64,000 bases of DNA from the NCBI RefSeq assembly GCF_014641615.1, contig NZ_BMIB01000002.1, positions 930,001-994,000 on the forward strand. Direction: 5' to 3'. A program made the translations under genes and the position numbers. The notes beneath the pieces were generated by a model, which was not told the origin of the DNA, did no database searches, and saw nothing but the letters and a program-made list of their open reading frames with translations. Each line of letters starts with the position of its first letter. The first letter of the stretch is position 1. This DNA comes from Filimonas zeae (GTDB lineage Bacteria > Bacteroidota > Bacteroidia > Chitinophagales > Chitinophagaceae). This document shows, piece after piece, positions 18,055 through 26,166 of the stretch.

Positions 18055-18678
18055 TTAATCTAACACCGGCATTAATACATTATTTACATAGTTGCTGTGC
18101 AGCAGCTGAATCTGCGATGCTAAAATTCTATCCAGTGATAACTCCGGTAACCCGCTTACCGGAAAAAAGGCAGACTCCAGCATATCATGCCCGGCTTTAA
18201 AGGATAGCTCTCCGGTTATGGAACAAAGAATAACCATTTTATATACATAAAAAGGCTGCGGCGGGTGCGGGTGCATTTTCTTATCAAAAACAGCCAGTAA
18301 ACGTTCCGGCTTTACGGCCAGGCCGGTTTCCTCTTTAAACTCCTTTACTACTACCTCAGCAGGTGTTAACCCTATATCTGCCCAACCACCGGGTAAGGTC
18401 CAGCATTTGCCTACCCCTTCTCTTACCAGCAGTATCTCGTTTTTATCATTTACAGCAAAACCACGTATATCTACTTTAGGTGTAGGATAATCTGTAACAG
18501 CGGTATAAAAATCTTTTACCACTTCCACCGGTTTATCAATCAGTTGTCCCAGTAACTCCAGTGCCAGCTCGTGCAATTCTGTATAACGCTCCCGGTCATA
18601 CGCATCTTTACTATATAACAGGCCTATATCTGCAATAGATTTTGTTCTTTGCGCAAGGGTACTGGGTGAATCACTCAT
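18055..18678 (-). CDS. NUDIX hydrolase with N-terminal helical NUDIX domain
   Basis: Hydrolase of a nucleoside diphosphate linked to another group; YjhB-like. The protein is 207 residues: an N-terminal helical domain (about 12-60, SIADIGLLYSKDAYDRERY) found in a subgroup of Nudix proteins, then the Nudix fold. The Nudix box runs G98 to L120. It keeps the metal-binding glutamates (E113, E116, E117 in KEFKEETG) but the first box glutamate (Gx5E) is L104 and the usual Arg is K112. Ligand specificity is unknown. It begins 18 bases after the yggS stop, so probably co-transcribed, and ends in a good terminator. Confidence 0.9.
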   Translation of the reverse strand: MSDSPSTLAQRTKSIADIGLLYSKDAYDRERYTELHELALELLGQLIDKPVEVVKDFYTAVTDYPTPKVDIRGFAVNDKNEILLVREGVGKCWTLPGGWADIGLTPAEVVVKEFKEETGLAVKPERLLAVFDKKMHPHPPQPFYVYKMVILCSITGELSFKAGHDMLESAFFPVSGLPELSLDRILASQIQLLHSNYVNNVLMPVLD

Positions 18679-18696
18679 AAAATATAGTATAACTGG

Positions 18697-19380
18697 TTAT
18701 TTTTGATAATCTCTTCTGCCAAACAGCAGGCTACCTATGCGTACCATGGTACTGCCCTCTTCTATAGCCATCTTATAATCACCACTCATGCCCATAGAAA
18801 GGGTGGAAAGCGTGCAGTTAGGAGCAGTTACGGGTTGGTGCTGTTTAAACAAACCGTGAATAAAGGCAAATTCAGAACGCACCTGTTCGTTATCCTCGCT
18901 GAAGGAAGCCATACCCATTAAACCACATATGCGTATGTTAGCCCATTGGGCCTGTTCTGTTACTACTTTTTGCAGCAATGCATCCAGCTCAGTGGCATCC
19001 AGCCCAAACTTGGTTTCTTCCCGGGCAATATGTACCTGTAACAGACAATCAATAACCCGGTTATTCTTTTTAGCCTGTTTGTTTACCTCAGCCAACAGCT
19101 TTTCGCTGTCAATACCATGTATCAGGTGCACAAAAGGGGCAATATATTTAACCTTATTGCTTTGCAGATGGCCAATAAAATGCCAGCGTACATCTGCAGG
19201 TAATACAGCCTGCTTTTCCATAACCTCCTGAACGTAGTTCTCACCAAAATCACGTTGCCCCAGATCATATAACGCCTGTATATCTGCAGCAGGTTTAATT
19301 TTACTTACTGCCACCAGGGTTACACCAGCAGGTGCCAGTGCGTCCACTATTCCTTTATACGCCGCTTCGTTTACTGCCAT
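18697..19380 (-). CDS. yggS: YggS/PROSC-family PLP homeostasis protein
   Basis: Single-domain PLP-binding protein related to alanine racemase N domains; its known role is vitamin B6 homeostasis, not catalysis. With the start at 19380 the protein is 227 residues, the standard length, beginning MAVNEAAYKGIVDAL, with the PLP lysine K27 in AVSKIKP and the signature FGENYVQE followed by WHFIGHLQSNK. The frame is open to 19527, but the extra 49 residues lack homology and overlap the upstream gene, so the ATG at 19380 is preferred. The C-terminal LSMGMSGDYKMAIEEGSTMV is the second family motif. Upstream neighbour of the Nudix gene in the same direction. Confidence 0.94.
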   Translation of the reverse strand: MAVNEAAYKGIVDALAPAGVTLVAVSKIKPAADIQALYDLGQRDFGENYVQEVMEKQAVLPADVRWHFIGHLQSNKVKYIAPFVHLIHGIDSEKLLAEVNKQAKKNNRVIDCLLQVHIAREETKFGLDATELDALLQKVVTEQAQWANIRICGLMGMASFSEDNEQVRSEFAFIHGLFKQHQPVTAPNCTLSTLSMGMSGDYKMAIEEGSTMVRIGSLLFGRRDYQK

Positions 19381-19417
19381 AACTGTGTTTTGCGCAAAAA
19401 TAATCCTGGTAAGCTTA

Positions 19418-20611
19418 TCATCTGCCTGTGTTTTGTAACTGCTGTTGTAATACCAGATATTCAAGCAACAGCAAATCGTTATAGGCAGGGCAATAATAGA
19501 AAAAGCGTCCGGTTCCGGTACTACCAACCCACTGCCGTAACGGGTCTGGCAAAATGGAAGTCATACTGGCCACAAAAAATGCAAAGTCGTTATCTTCAAA
19601 ATAAGAGAACACACTTTGGTCGGCCTGCCATGCTATAGCAGGCACCGGTTGCTGCCACCGCATTAATACAGTTGCCAGCATTATTTTATCTAAAGGATTT
19701 ACTGCCGAATCAAACTGTCTGCGGGCTTCTGCAATCAGTGCGGGCTTACGCTGTTCCAGCGCTTCCAGCGGCCCTGCTTCCATTAACCGGGAAAGATGAT
19801 ACAGTATAATAGGCGTACGTGCATAGTGTGGCGAAACATAAGAAGCTTTGGTTATGTAGTGTCCATTATCTATAGCCGTACATATAAACTGTAATGAAGC
19901 AGAATCAGCCCTGGTAAACGGAATACGATACTTCTGAAAAGTATACAGCACGTTAGAGAGCACACATATATCCAGGTCTACCGGAAAATTAACCCCAAAC
20001 CAGGTGGAATAAGCCTGAATGCCGCGGTATTCAGGATAACGCATTTTCTTCTGATGCTTTCCTGCATTGATATGCTGCTGCATAAGGCCATGCACTATTT
20101 TTACCGTATCTGCATCAGCCCCCGAAGCCATGAGTATTATGTTGGTATCATCAATGTCATCCGGCAAAGCATGGGTTCTGTTCATCAGGTTTATCCAGCC
20201 TGAATGTGGAAATACAACGGTGGGGTTGGTACGCCAGAAGTTATAGGTAGGTCGTCCTTTTTTGTTCCTGTATAACCGGTAAGCAGGCAAGGCATCTGCA
20301 CAAATACTGTCGCAAATCAACTGCTCTTCCGGTGACAGATGCGGGCGCAGGTTTTGAAGCGTTACGGCTATCAGCCCGGTAAAGAAAGGATTGTCATCCG
20401 CTTTGGCAACCGTTCTGCGATTATACTCCCTGTAAGCAGGAAATATACCGGCAGGAAAGTCGCCGGATGTTTGTTTCTGCCATTGTCTTATACGGGCAAG
20501 CACCTGGTGGGTTGCTAAGCTGTCAGCAGCATGTATTGCGCTGCTCAGCCAAACTGTCATTATCAGGGATATCAGTGTTCGCACGCCCGCAACCCGCAAA
20601 CAAGGTGCCAT
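19418..20611 (-). CDS. Secreted protein of unknown function with a DIDDT motif
   Basis: I do not recognise this family. The protein has 397 residues with a probable signal peptide (cleavage near HAADS, residue 28) and looks mostly helical, with repeated aromatic and P-rich turns (FWRTNPTVVFPHSGW at 125-139). Residues 151-156 read DDIDDT, matching the DxDDT acid motif of class II terpene cyclases, and similar motifs occur in other alpha/alpha-barrel proteins; a secreted location and a length under 400 residues argue against a cyclase. There are no membrane helices beyond the signal. It lies between acyl-CoA dehydrogenase (8-base gap) and yggS (37-base gap), all in one direction. Confidence 0.75.
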   Translation of the reverse strand: MAPCLRVAGVRTLISLIMTVWLSSAIHAADSLATHQVLARIRQWQKQTSGDFPAGIFPAYREYNRRTVAKADDNPFFTGLIAVTLQNLRPHLSPEEQLICDSICADALPAYRLYRNKKGRPTYNFWRTNPTVVFPHSGWINLMNRTHALPDDIDDTNIILMASGADADTVKIVHGLMQQHINAGKHQKKMRYPEYRGIQAYSTWFGVNFPVDLDICVLSNVLYTFQKYRIPFTRADSASLQFICTAIDNGHYITKASYVSPHYARTPIILYHLSRLMEAGPLEALEQRKPALIAEARRQFDSAVNPLDKIMLATVLMRWQQPVPAIAWQADQSVFSYFEDNDFAFFVASMTSILPDPLRQWVGSTGTGRFFYYCPAYNDLLLLEYLVLQQQLQNTGR

Positions 20612-20619
20612 ACCTGTAT

Positions 20620-21774
20620 CTATTTCAGTATGCTTCTGCTTATTACAATACGTTGTACCTCGCTGGTGCCCTCATAAATCTGGGTAATCTTGGCATCACG
20701 CATCATACGCTCAACATGATATTCCTTTACAAATCCATAGCCGCCGTGTACCTGCACCGCTTCTGTAGCTACCCACATAGCAGTTTCAGAGGCAAATACT
20801 TTGGCCATCGATCCGCTTAAAGTATAATCCAGATGCTGGTCTTTTTCCCACGCGGCTTTCAGGCACAGCAAACGGGCTGCTTCCACTTTAGTGGCCATAT
20901 CTGCCAGTTTAAACTGAATGGCCTGGTGCTGCATAATCTCCTTACCAAAAGCTTTGCGCTCTTTGGAATACTTTACAGAAAGCTCGTACGCACCGCTGGC
21001 TATACCCAATGCCTGGGAGGCAATACCAATACGGCCGCCCGCCAGCGTTTTCATGGCAAACTTAAACCCAAAGCCATCTTCGCCTATGCGGTTGGCTTTA
21101 GGCACTTTTACATCATTAAACAAAATGGTATGCGTATCACTGCCTCTGATGCCCATTTTATTTTCTTTGGCTGCCACGGTTACACCCGGCCAGCTCTTTT
21201 CTACTATAAACGCGTTAATACCGTGCGAACCTTTGCTTACATCCGTCTGGGCTATTACCAGGTAAACACTGGCAGAGGAGCCATTGGTAATCCAGTTTTT
21301 GGTACCGTTCAGCAGGTAATAATCTCCCATATCTTCTGCTGTGGTGCGCTGTGAGGTGGCATCGCTGCCAGCTTCCGGCTCGCTTAATAAAAAGGCACCT
21401 ATATACAATTCGCCGTCTTTTTTACCACGGGCCAGCGGGGTAAGGTATTGCTGCTTCTGTTCTTCGCTTCCGTAGGTTTCCAGGCCCCAGCATACCAGAC
21501 TGTTGTTTACGCTCATACATACACTTACGCTGGCATCTACCTTGCTTATCTCTTCCATGGCCAGCACATAACTAATGGTGTCCATACCGGCACCGCCGTA
21601 GCGGGTATCTACCATCATACCCATAAAGCCCAGATCGGCCAGTTGCATAATCTGTTCTCTGGGAAACTGTTGTTTTTCATCGCGGTCTATTACACCTGGC
21701 AGGCATTCGTTTTGCGCAAAATCACGGGCCGCCTTCTGAATCATCAAATGCTCTTCACTGAATTGAAAATCCAT
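20620..21774 (-). CDS. Acyl-CoA dehydrogenase (short/medium-chain type)
   Basis: FAD enzyme that introduces the alpha-beta double bond in acyl-CoA. With the ATG at 21774 it has 384 residues, the normal length, starting MDFQFSEEHLMIQKAARDFA. The FAD/substrate signature GAFLLSEPEAGSDATS and the nearby NGTKNWITNG are present. The catalytic base is E368 in IYEGTSEVQ near the C terminus, as in butyryl- and medium-chain enzymes. The frame is open to 21834, but the extra 20 residues have no family match. No electron-transfer flavoprotein or other beta-oxidation genes are adjacent. Possibly co-transcribed with the secreted unknown and yggS downstream. Confidence 0.95.
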   Translation of the reverse strand: MDFQFSEEHLMIQKAARDFAQNECLPGVIDRDEKQQFPREQIMQLADLGFMGMMVDTRYGGAGMDTISYVLAMEEISKVDASVSVCMSVNNSLVCWGLETYGSEEQKQQYLTPLARGKKDGELYIGAFLLSEPEAGSDATSQRTTAEDMGDYYLLNGTKNWITNGSSASVYLVIAQTDVSKGSHGINAFIVEKSWPGVTVAAKENKMGIRGSDTHTILFNDVKVPKANRIGEDGFGFKFAMKTLAGGRIGIASQALGIASGAYELSVKYSKERKAFGKEIMQHQAIQFKLADMATKVEAARLLCLKAAWEKDQHLDYTLSGSMAKVFASETAMWVATEAVQVHGGYGFVKEYHVERMMRDAKITQIYEGTSEVQRIVISRSILK

Positions 21775-21879
21775 ACTGCTTACTGTTTTTACTTCCGTAA
21801 ATATAGGCAAACCCCTAACAATTGTTAGTTGCATAGCAAACTATTTTTCCGCCGCTACATATTAAAAACTATTAAAATA

Positions 21880-21904
21880 AAAAGGGGCCCTTTAAAGGCC
21901 CCTT
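21880..21904 (-). terminator. Intrinsic terminator, minus strand
   Basis: Arms AAGGGGCC / GGCCCCTT around CTTTAAA-like centre, followed on the minus strand by TTTTTATTTT. It can end a minus-strand transcript coming from the DUF4198 gene. A 15-base dyad CCTTACT-A-AGTAAGG follows at 21909-21923. Confidence 0.8.
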
Positions 21905-21984
21905 AAACCCTTACTAAGTAAGGCTTAAAATGAATTACAGCGTATTTGCAGCTGCGCTTTTCTTATTTAATTGCATTCACAAAC

Positions 21985-22120
21985 GGGAAGGGAGCCGGTA
22001 ACATACCCCCTCTTTGTATCCCTGCAGCATAAAGCGTTGCGAAGAGTGAAATTTCAGGCAATGCTACGAGTTTGGCTCCTGAATCCCTTTTGGCCACCTT
22101 CTTATGAGGGTGGCTTTTTT
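21985..22120 (+). ncRNA. Candidate structured RNA ending in an intrinsic terminator
   Basis: Between two minus-strand genes the plus strand shows a closed fold: GGGA and GGAGCC (21985-21996) pair with GGCTCC and TCCC (22074-22086); inside are ATAC/GTAT (22003-22019) and AGCAT..TTGC pairing with GCAATGCT (22027-22064). A rho-independent terminator follows directly. I could not match it to 6S, SRP, tmRNA, TPP, SAM or cobalamin elements. No protein frame fits. The promoter is not assigned. Existence as a transcript is inferred from the fold plus terminator only. Confidence 0.45.
22093..22120 (+). terminator. Intrinsic terminator, plus strand, with no plus-strand gene upstream
   Basis: GCCACC / GGTGGC stem with a 10-base loop and a six-T run on the plus strand. 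On the minus strand no T-run follows, so it does not serve the DUF4198 gene that ends at 22123. It implies a plus-strand transcript from the region before it. Confidence 0.8.
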
Positions 22121-22122
22121 AC

Positions 22123-22833
22123 TTATTTCACCTCTACACACAGGGTAGCACCACGCCAGATAGCATCGTACTTCTTTTCATAATGTACGCCGGCAACCTT
22201 TTCAAATCTGGTTACCTCTATCATATACTTACCAGGCCATTCAGGTACAAAAGAAGCTACCCCTTTGGTATCCGTAGTCAGTTCGCGCTTCCAGCCGGTA
22301 GGTGCTACTATTTCTATACGCAGCTTTTCTTCCGGTTTAGCTTTAACCAGGCCGGTAATTGCCAGTGGTTTGTTTACCTTATGTATATTACCCGCTTTTA
22401 CCAAAGCACTTAAATCCGCCTCAGGTGCCAGTTCGTTATTACCGGCACCTACCTTTACAATAGCACCTGCATCAAACTGGTATAAGGTGGTACCACCCAG
22501 GTCTTTGGTGTTATGTGTAATGGTAAGATAGTATACGCCATCCTTTTCCGGTGTCCATTCCGCTGCAAAGGAGTTTACTCCTGCCGTGCAGGTAAGCTGC
22601 TGCTTCTGCTTATCAGGCCCTACCACCCATAAGGTAAAGTCTTTTACATCAGAATACCAGTTCTTTACCGAATCCGGATTGTTCTCTACATATTCTCCGT
22701 AAAACACCTTTACTTCCTGCTTCTGCCCTGCCTTACCCACAGCGTTGGTTTCAATCCATAAAGCATGGGCATATACCTGCGAAATCAGCGCAAAACAACC
22801 CAGTACCAGCGAAGTACTTATTTTCTTTATCAT
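22123..22833 (-). CDS. DUF4198 periplasmic protein
   Basis: Exported protein of 236 residues with a signal peptide cleaved near VYAHALWIE; the mature N-terminal His-Ala-Leu-Trp is typical of DUF4198 proteins, which often lie by nickel or cobalt uptake genes. The rest looks all-beta, with an Ig-like C-terminal half (KGVASFVPEWPGKYMIEVTRFEKV). No metal transporter is adjacent here, so a role in metal handling is only a family-level suggestion. A single gene on the minus strand; its transcript probably runs to the hairpin at 21880-21904, antisense to the RNA candidate. Confidence 0.85.
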   Translation of the reverse strand: MIKKISTSLVLGCFALISQVYAHALWIETNAVGKAGQKQEVKVFYGEYVENNPDSVKNWYSDVKDFTLWVVGPDKQKQQLTCTAGVNSFAAEWTPEKDGVYYLTITHNTKDLGGTTLYQFDAGAIVKVGAGNNELAPEADLSALVKAGNIHKVNKPLAITGLVKAKPEEKLRIEIVAPTGWKRELTTDTKGVASFVPEWPGKYMIEVTRFEKVAGVHYEKKYDAIWRGATLCVEVK

Positions 22834-22933
22834 GGTTATCTGTTTTCAGCTGCGAAGATTGGCCCTTAAACCGGCAATCGTTTACTGAATCAGGAAAAAG
22901 ATAGCCACGTACAGTAAATGATGCCCATAAAAA

Positions 22934-22959
22934 AGCCGCCTCCAGTAAAGGAAACGGCT
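22934..22959 (-). terminator. Intrinsic terminator of the aguBA genes
   Basis: AGCCG / CGGCT outer stem with an inner TCC/GGA stem, followed on the minus strand by six T, 27 bases after the agmatine deiminase stop. Confidence 0.82.
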
Positions 22960-22985
22960 GATACAATTGATATAGCACAAAATAG

Positions 22986-24041
22986 TTAAATAGCGGGCTC
23001 CTGCTGGCTAAGGCAGTGAAAACTACCCAGCCCCCATATAATATCAGTAGAATCAATACCTACCGTTTCCCTACCCGGGAAATGGTCTGCAATAATCTGC
23101 AATGCTTTATCATCTTTATCACAACGATAAGTGGGCACAATTACGTGCTTGTTGCTGATATAGAAGTTGGCGTAAGAAGCAGGTAAACGCTGATCATCAA
23201 ACACCACTGCATCCGGCATGGGCAGTTCTACTATATTCAGCTGTTTGCCATTCAGCAAACGCATTTCGTTTAATGCCACCAGATTCTGCTGCAACAGATC
23301 GTAGTTTTCATCGTTTTTGTTTTCTTCCACCACGGTTAACACCGTGTCTTCATTTACAAAACGAATGGTATCATCTATATGCCCGTCGGTATCATCACCC
23401 ACAATGCCTTCCGGCACCCACAGTACCTGCTCCATACCATAATAATCACACAGGAATTTCTCTATCTGTGCCTGGCTTAAAGTGGGGTTTCTGTTAGGAT
23501 TAAGCAAACAGCAGGTAGAAGTTAACACCGTACCTGCTCCGTTAAACTCTACAGAGCCACCTTCCATTACTATGCCCGGATTAAACACCGGAATATTGTA
23601 ATCCATACCTATTAAAGTAGGTATTACATCATCCAGATCAAAGGGCGGGTATTTACCACCCCAGGCATTATAATTCCAGTCTACAATTACTTTTTTCTGC
23701 TCCGCTGCCGGGTTAATCAGAAACGCAGGACCATGATCGCGGCACCACGCATCGTTGGTAGGATGCAGGAAAAATTTCACCTGCTCCATGTTTACACCTG
23801 CCTTTTGCAAATGCACGGTAGCGGCCTGCTGCATAACAGTATCTGCCACGTTAATACATACCTGCTCGCTCAGCGCCAGGTAGTATACAAACTTGCTGTA
23901 GCTTACGTAAATACTTTCCAGTTTGCCGGGCCAGCTGGCTTCTTTATGCGGCCAGCTAAGCCAGGTGGCTTTGTGCGGCGCAAACTCAGCCGGAAAATAA
24001 TATCCCTGTTCTTTGGGTGTTGCCTGTATATTAATCTTCAT
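22986..24041 (-). CDS. aguA: Agmatine deiminase
   Basis: Converts agmatine to N-carbamoylputrescine and ammonia; a member of the peptidyl-arginine-deiminase-like guanidino-modifying superfamily. With the ATG at 24041 it has 351 residues, the family length, starting MKINIQATPKEQGYYFPAEF and WLSWPHKEASWP. The active-site cysteine is C343 in GSFHCLSQQ near the C terminus, and the substrate His/Asp pair is in DTDGHIDDTIRF. The open frame to 24209 adds 56 residues that overlap the upstream gene and have no match. The start overlaps the aguB stop by 11 bases, suggesting translational coupling. Confidence 0.95.
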   Translation of the reverse strand: MKINIQATPKEQGYYFPAEFAPHKATWLSWPHKEASWPGKLESIYVSYSKFVYYLALSEQVCINVADTVMQQAATVHLQKAGVNMEQVKFFLHPTNDAWCRDHGPAFLINPAAEQKKVIVDWNYNAWGGKYPPFDLDDVIPTLIGMDYNIPVFNPGIVMEGGSVEFNGAGTVLTSTCCLLNPNRNPTLSQAQIEKFLCDYYGMEQVLWVPEGIVGDDTDGHIDDTIRFVNEDTVLTVVEENKNDENYDLLQQNLVALNEMRLLNGKQLNIVELPMPDAVVFDDQRLPASYANFYISNKHVIVPTYRCDKDDKALQIIADHFPGRETVGIDSTDIIWGLGSFHCLSQQEPAI

Positions 24042-24906
24042 CAATAAAACGTTTGGTAATGGGCTGGTAAGAATCAATACGTCTGTCGCGCATAAAAGGC
24101 CAGTGCGTACGGTAACGGTCGCTTTGTGCAGTATCAATCTCCTGTACAAATACTTCTTCCTGGTCGTGCGAAGCCTGGTACATAATAGAGCCAAACGGAT
24201 TGGCAACAAAAGAACCGCCCCAGAATTTCATAGCGCCATCCTGCTCAAAACCTACCCTGTTTACACTTACCACGTGTACGCCATTGGCTACGGCATGGCT
24301 GCGCTGAATGGTTTGCCATGCATTGTATTGCTCCACATTGGTAGCTTCTTCCTGCGAGGTTGCCCAGCCAATAGCAGTTGGGTAAAACAGAATTTCAGCA
24401 CCCATGAGTGCGGTAATACGGGAAGCTTCCGGGTACCACTGATCCCAGCAGATCAGAATGCCGAAAGTGGCAAATCTGGTTTTGAATACTTTATACCCCA
24501 GATCGCCCGGCGTAAAGTAAAATTTCTCGTAATAAGCCGGATCGTCCGGTATATGCATTTTGCGGTACTTACCCAGGTAAGAACCATCGGCATCTAATAC
24601 CGCAGTAGTATTATGATATAGCCCCTGCGCTCTCTTCTCAAACAAAGAGGCAATAATTACCACACCCAGTTCCGCTGCCACCTTGCTCAGCGCATCGGTA
24701 GAAGCACCGGGTATAGGCTCGGCCAGTTTAAAGTTTTCATAATCCTCCACATCGCAGAAATACAGCGATGTAAACAGCTCCTGTAAACATACAATCTGTG
24801 CGCCCTTGGCGGCAGCTTCACGTACTTTTACGATAGCCTTATCCAGGTTCTCCTGTTTGTCAGCAGTGCAGCTCATCTGCACCAAACCCACTTTAACCTT
24901 TGACAT
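24031..24906 (-). CDS. aguB: N-carbamoylputrescine amidase
   Basis: Carbon-nitrogen hydrolase that releases putrescine, CO2 and ammonia from N-carbamoylputrescine. The protein has 291 residues with the nitrilase-type Glu-Lys-Cys triad at E43 (LQELF), K116 (GKYRKMHIPDD) and C153 (LICWDQWYPE). The KMHIPDDP and FYFTPGD segments are diagnostic of AguB. Upstream of and overlapping aguA on the same strand, so the two steps from agmatine to putrescine are coupled. No arginine decarboxylase gene is in the window. Confidence 0.96.
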   Translation of the reverse strand: MSKVKVGLVQMSCTADKQENLDKAIVKVREAAAKGAQIVCLQELFTSLYFCDVEDYENFKLAEPIPGASTDALSKVAAELGVVIIASLFEKRAQGLYHNTTAVLDADGSYLGKYRKMHIPDDPAYYEKFYFTPGDLGYKVFKTRFATFGILICWDQWYPEASRITALMGAEILFYPTAIGWATSQEEATNVEQYNAWQTIQRSHAVANGVHVVSVNRVGFEQDGAMKFWGGSFVANPFGSIMYQASHDQEEVFVQEIDTAQSDRYRTHWPFMRDRRIDSYQPITKRFIDED

Positions 24907-24958
24907 AATAGATAATAGGAATAATGATAAATTACGAATTCACGGTTATAATATGCAA

Positions 24959-24987
24959 ATAGCCCGCCGTTATACCGGCCGGGCTAT
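24959..24987. terminator. Strong hairpin between the desaturase and aguB, probable terminator
   Basis: ATAGCCC-GCCG / CGGC-GGGCTAT stem with a one-base bulge. The minus-strand exit (ATTTGCATATT) is only moderately T-rich; the plus strand has TTTTTT ten bases later. Best read as the end of the desaturase transcript. Confidence 0.6.
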
Positions 24988-25010
24988 GCAGATATTTTTT
25001 AATACCCGGC

Positions 25011-26075
25011 CTATTGTTTTCCCATCTGTTTTAAAAAAGCAACATGGGAGGCTACGGCATGGTACATTTTAGGATACTCCACATATACCACATCATACTC
25101 CTGACAAGCTTGTTTTACAATCTTGTTAATTGCAGGGTAATGAATATGAGATATTTTAGGAAACAGGTGATGTTCTACCTGAAAGTTCAGTCCACCTACA
25201 AACCAGCTGATGAGCTTATTGCGGGTAGCAAAGTTGGCGGTAGTTTTCAACTGATGAATAGCCCACTCATCCTGTAAGCGGCCATCTTCTGCAGGTACCG
25301 GAAACTCCGTATGCTCTACCGTATGCGCCAGCTGAAATACAATGCTTAAAGTAAAGCCGGTAACTACAGTTACTACGCTAAACCCGATAATCCAGGTGGT
25401 AAAACCTAATACCACTATAGGAATAATAAAGAACAGCGCATAGTGCAGCAGCTTAAAGCCCCAGAAAGTGATATGATCTGCCGTTTTCATTTTTTTGATA
25501 GGCATATCACCAATCTTACCGCTGAAGTATTTTTTATAATCGCTGAACAGTACCCAATACAAATGAAATATAGCATACAGCGCTACAAAGTAAACATGCT
25601 GAAAGCGGTGCATTTTTAAATACTCCTGGGTAGAAGCCATTCTTAAAAATGGTTTCGCGTCAATATCATCATCAATACCATCAATGTTGGTATAAGCGTG
25701 GTGAATTACATTGTGCTTCATGTTCCACATAAAATGGCTGGCTCCCAGTACTTCGGCAGTTACCGCTGCCATTTTGTTAACGGCAGTAGAGCGGCTAAAG
25801 CTGCCATGCCCCCCATCGTGCATTACGTTAAAGCCAATGGAAGCTACCAGTAAGCCCATTACCACGCACAAACCCAGTGCTACCCATACACCCGGCGTAA
25901 AAAACACCAGTTGAATATAGGTATAGGTAAGTGCCAGTATCAGAAACAGGGCCTTGGAAAACAGTCTGATGCCTCCGGTAGTGCTTTTGCCGGTAGTGGC
26001 AAAGTACTCGTTAATCCGCTTTTTCAACTCCACGTGAAAAGACTGTTTTACATGGGCAAACTTGGGTGTAAGCAT
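25011..26075 (-). CDS. Membrane fatty acid desaturase, front-end-like
   Basis: Di-iron desaturase acting on acyl chains in the inner membrane. With the ATG at 26075 the protein has 354 residues. Histidine boxes are visible: HDGGH at 86-90, HNVIHH at 121-126, and QVEHH at 299-303; replacement of the first His of the third box by Gln is the hallmark of front-end (delta-5/delta-6 type) desaturases. No cytochrome b5 domain is fused, so an external donor is needed. Four hydrophobic segments (about 42-58, 66-84, 165-178 and 210-250) fit the fold. The frame to 26135 adds 20 unlikely residues. Regioselectivity cannot be read. Confidence 0.92.
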   Translation of the reverse strand: MLTPKFAHVKQSFHVELKKRINEYFATTGKSTTGGIRLFSKALFLILALTYTYIQLVFFTPGVWVALGLCVVMGLLVASIGFNVMHDGGHGSFSRSTAVNKMAAVTAEVLGASHFMWNMKHNVIHHAYTNIDGIDDDIDAKPFLRMASTQEYLKMHRFQHVYFVALYAIFHLYWVLFSDYKKYFSGKIGDMPIKKMKTADHITFWGFKLLHYALFFIIPIVVLGFTTWIIGFSVVTVVTGFTLSIVFQLAHTVEHTEFPVPAEDGRLQDEWAIHQLKTTANFATRNKLISWFVGGLNFQVEHHLFPKISHIHYPAINKIVKQACQEYDVVYVEYPKMYHAVASHVAFLKQMGKQ

Positions 26076-26166
26076 GTGTAAACGTATGAATTTTAATAAT
26101 TTTGCAAATATCGCACAACCGTGCGGTAAAAACACTGACTAAGTAAATATTAACGTAATTATCAGG

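Noticed and set aside
19381..19527. Upstream extension of YggS by 49 residues
   Set aside because: Extension overlaps the coding region of the upstream gene and lacks the family start; the ATG at 19380 gives the standard length.
19418..20611. Class II terpene cyclase
   Set aside because: The DxDD motif alone is not enough: the protein has a signal peptide, lacks visible QW repeats and is shorter than cyclases.
21985..22086. Cobalamin riboswitch, suggested by GGGAA and CCGGT segments
   Set aside because: No B12-box or CCCCGCNACTGT-like core follows, the next plus-strand gene is far away, and the element ends in its own terminator.
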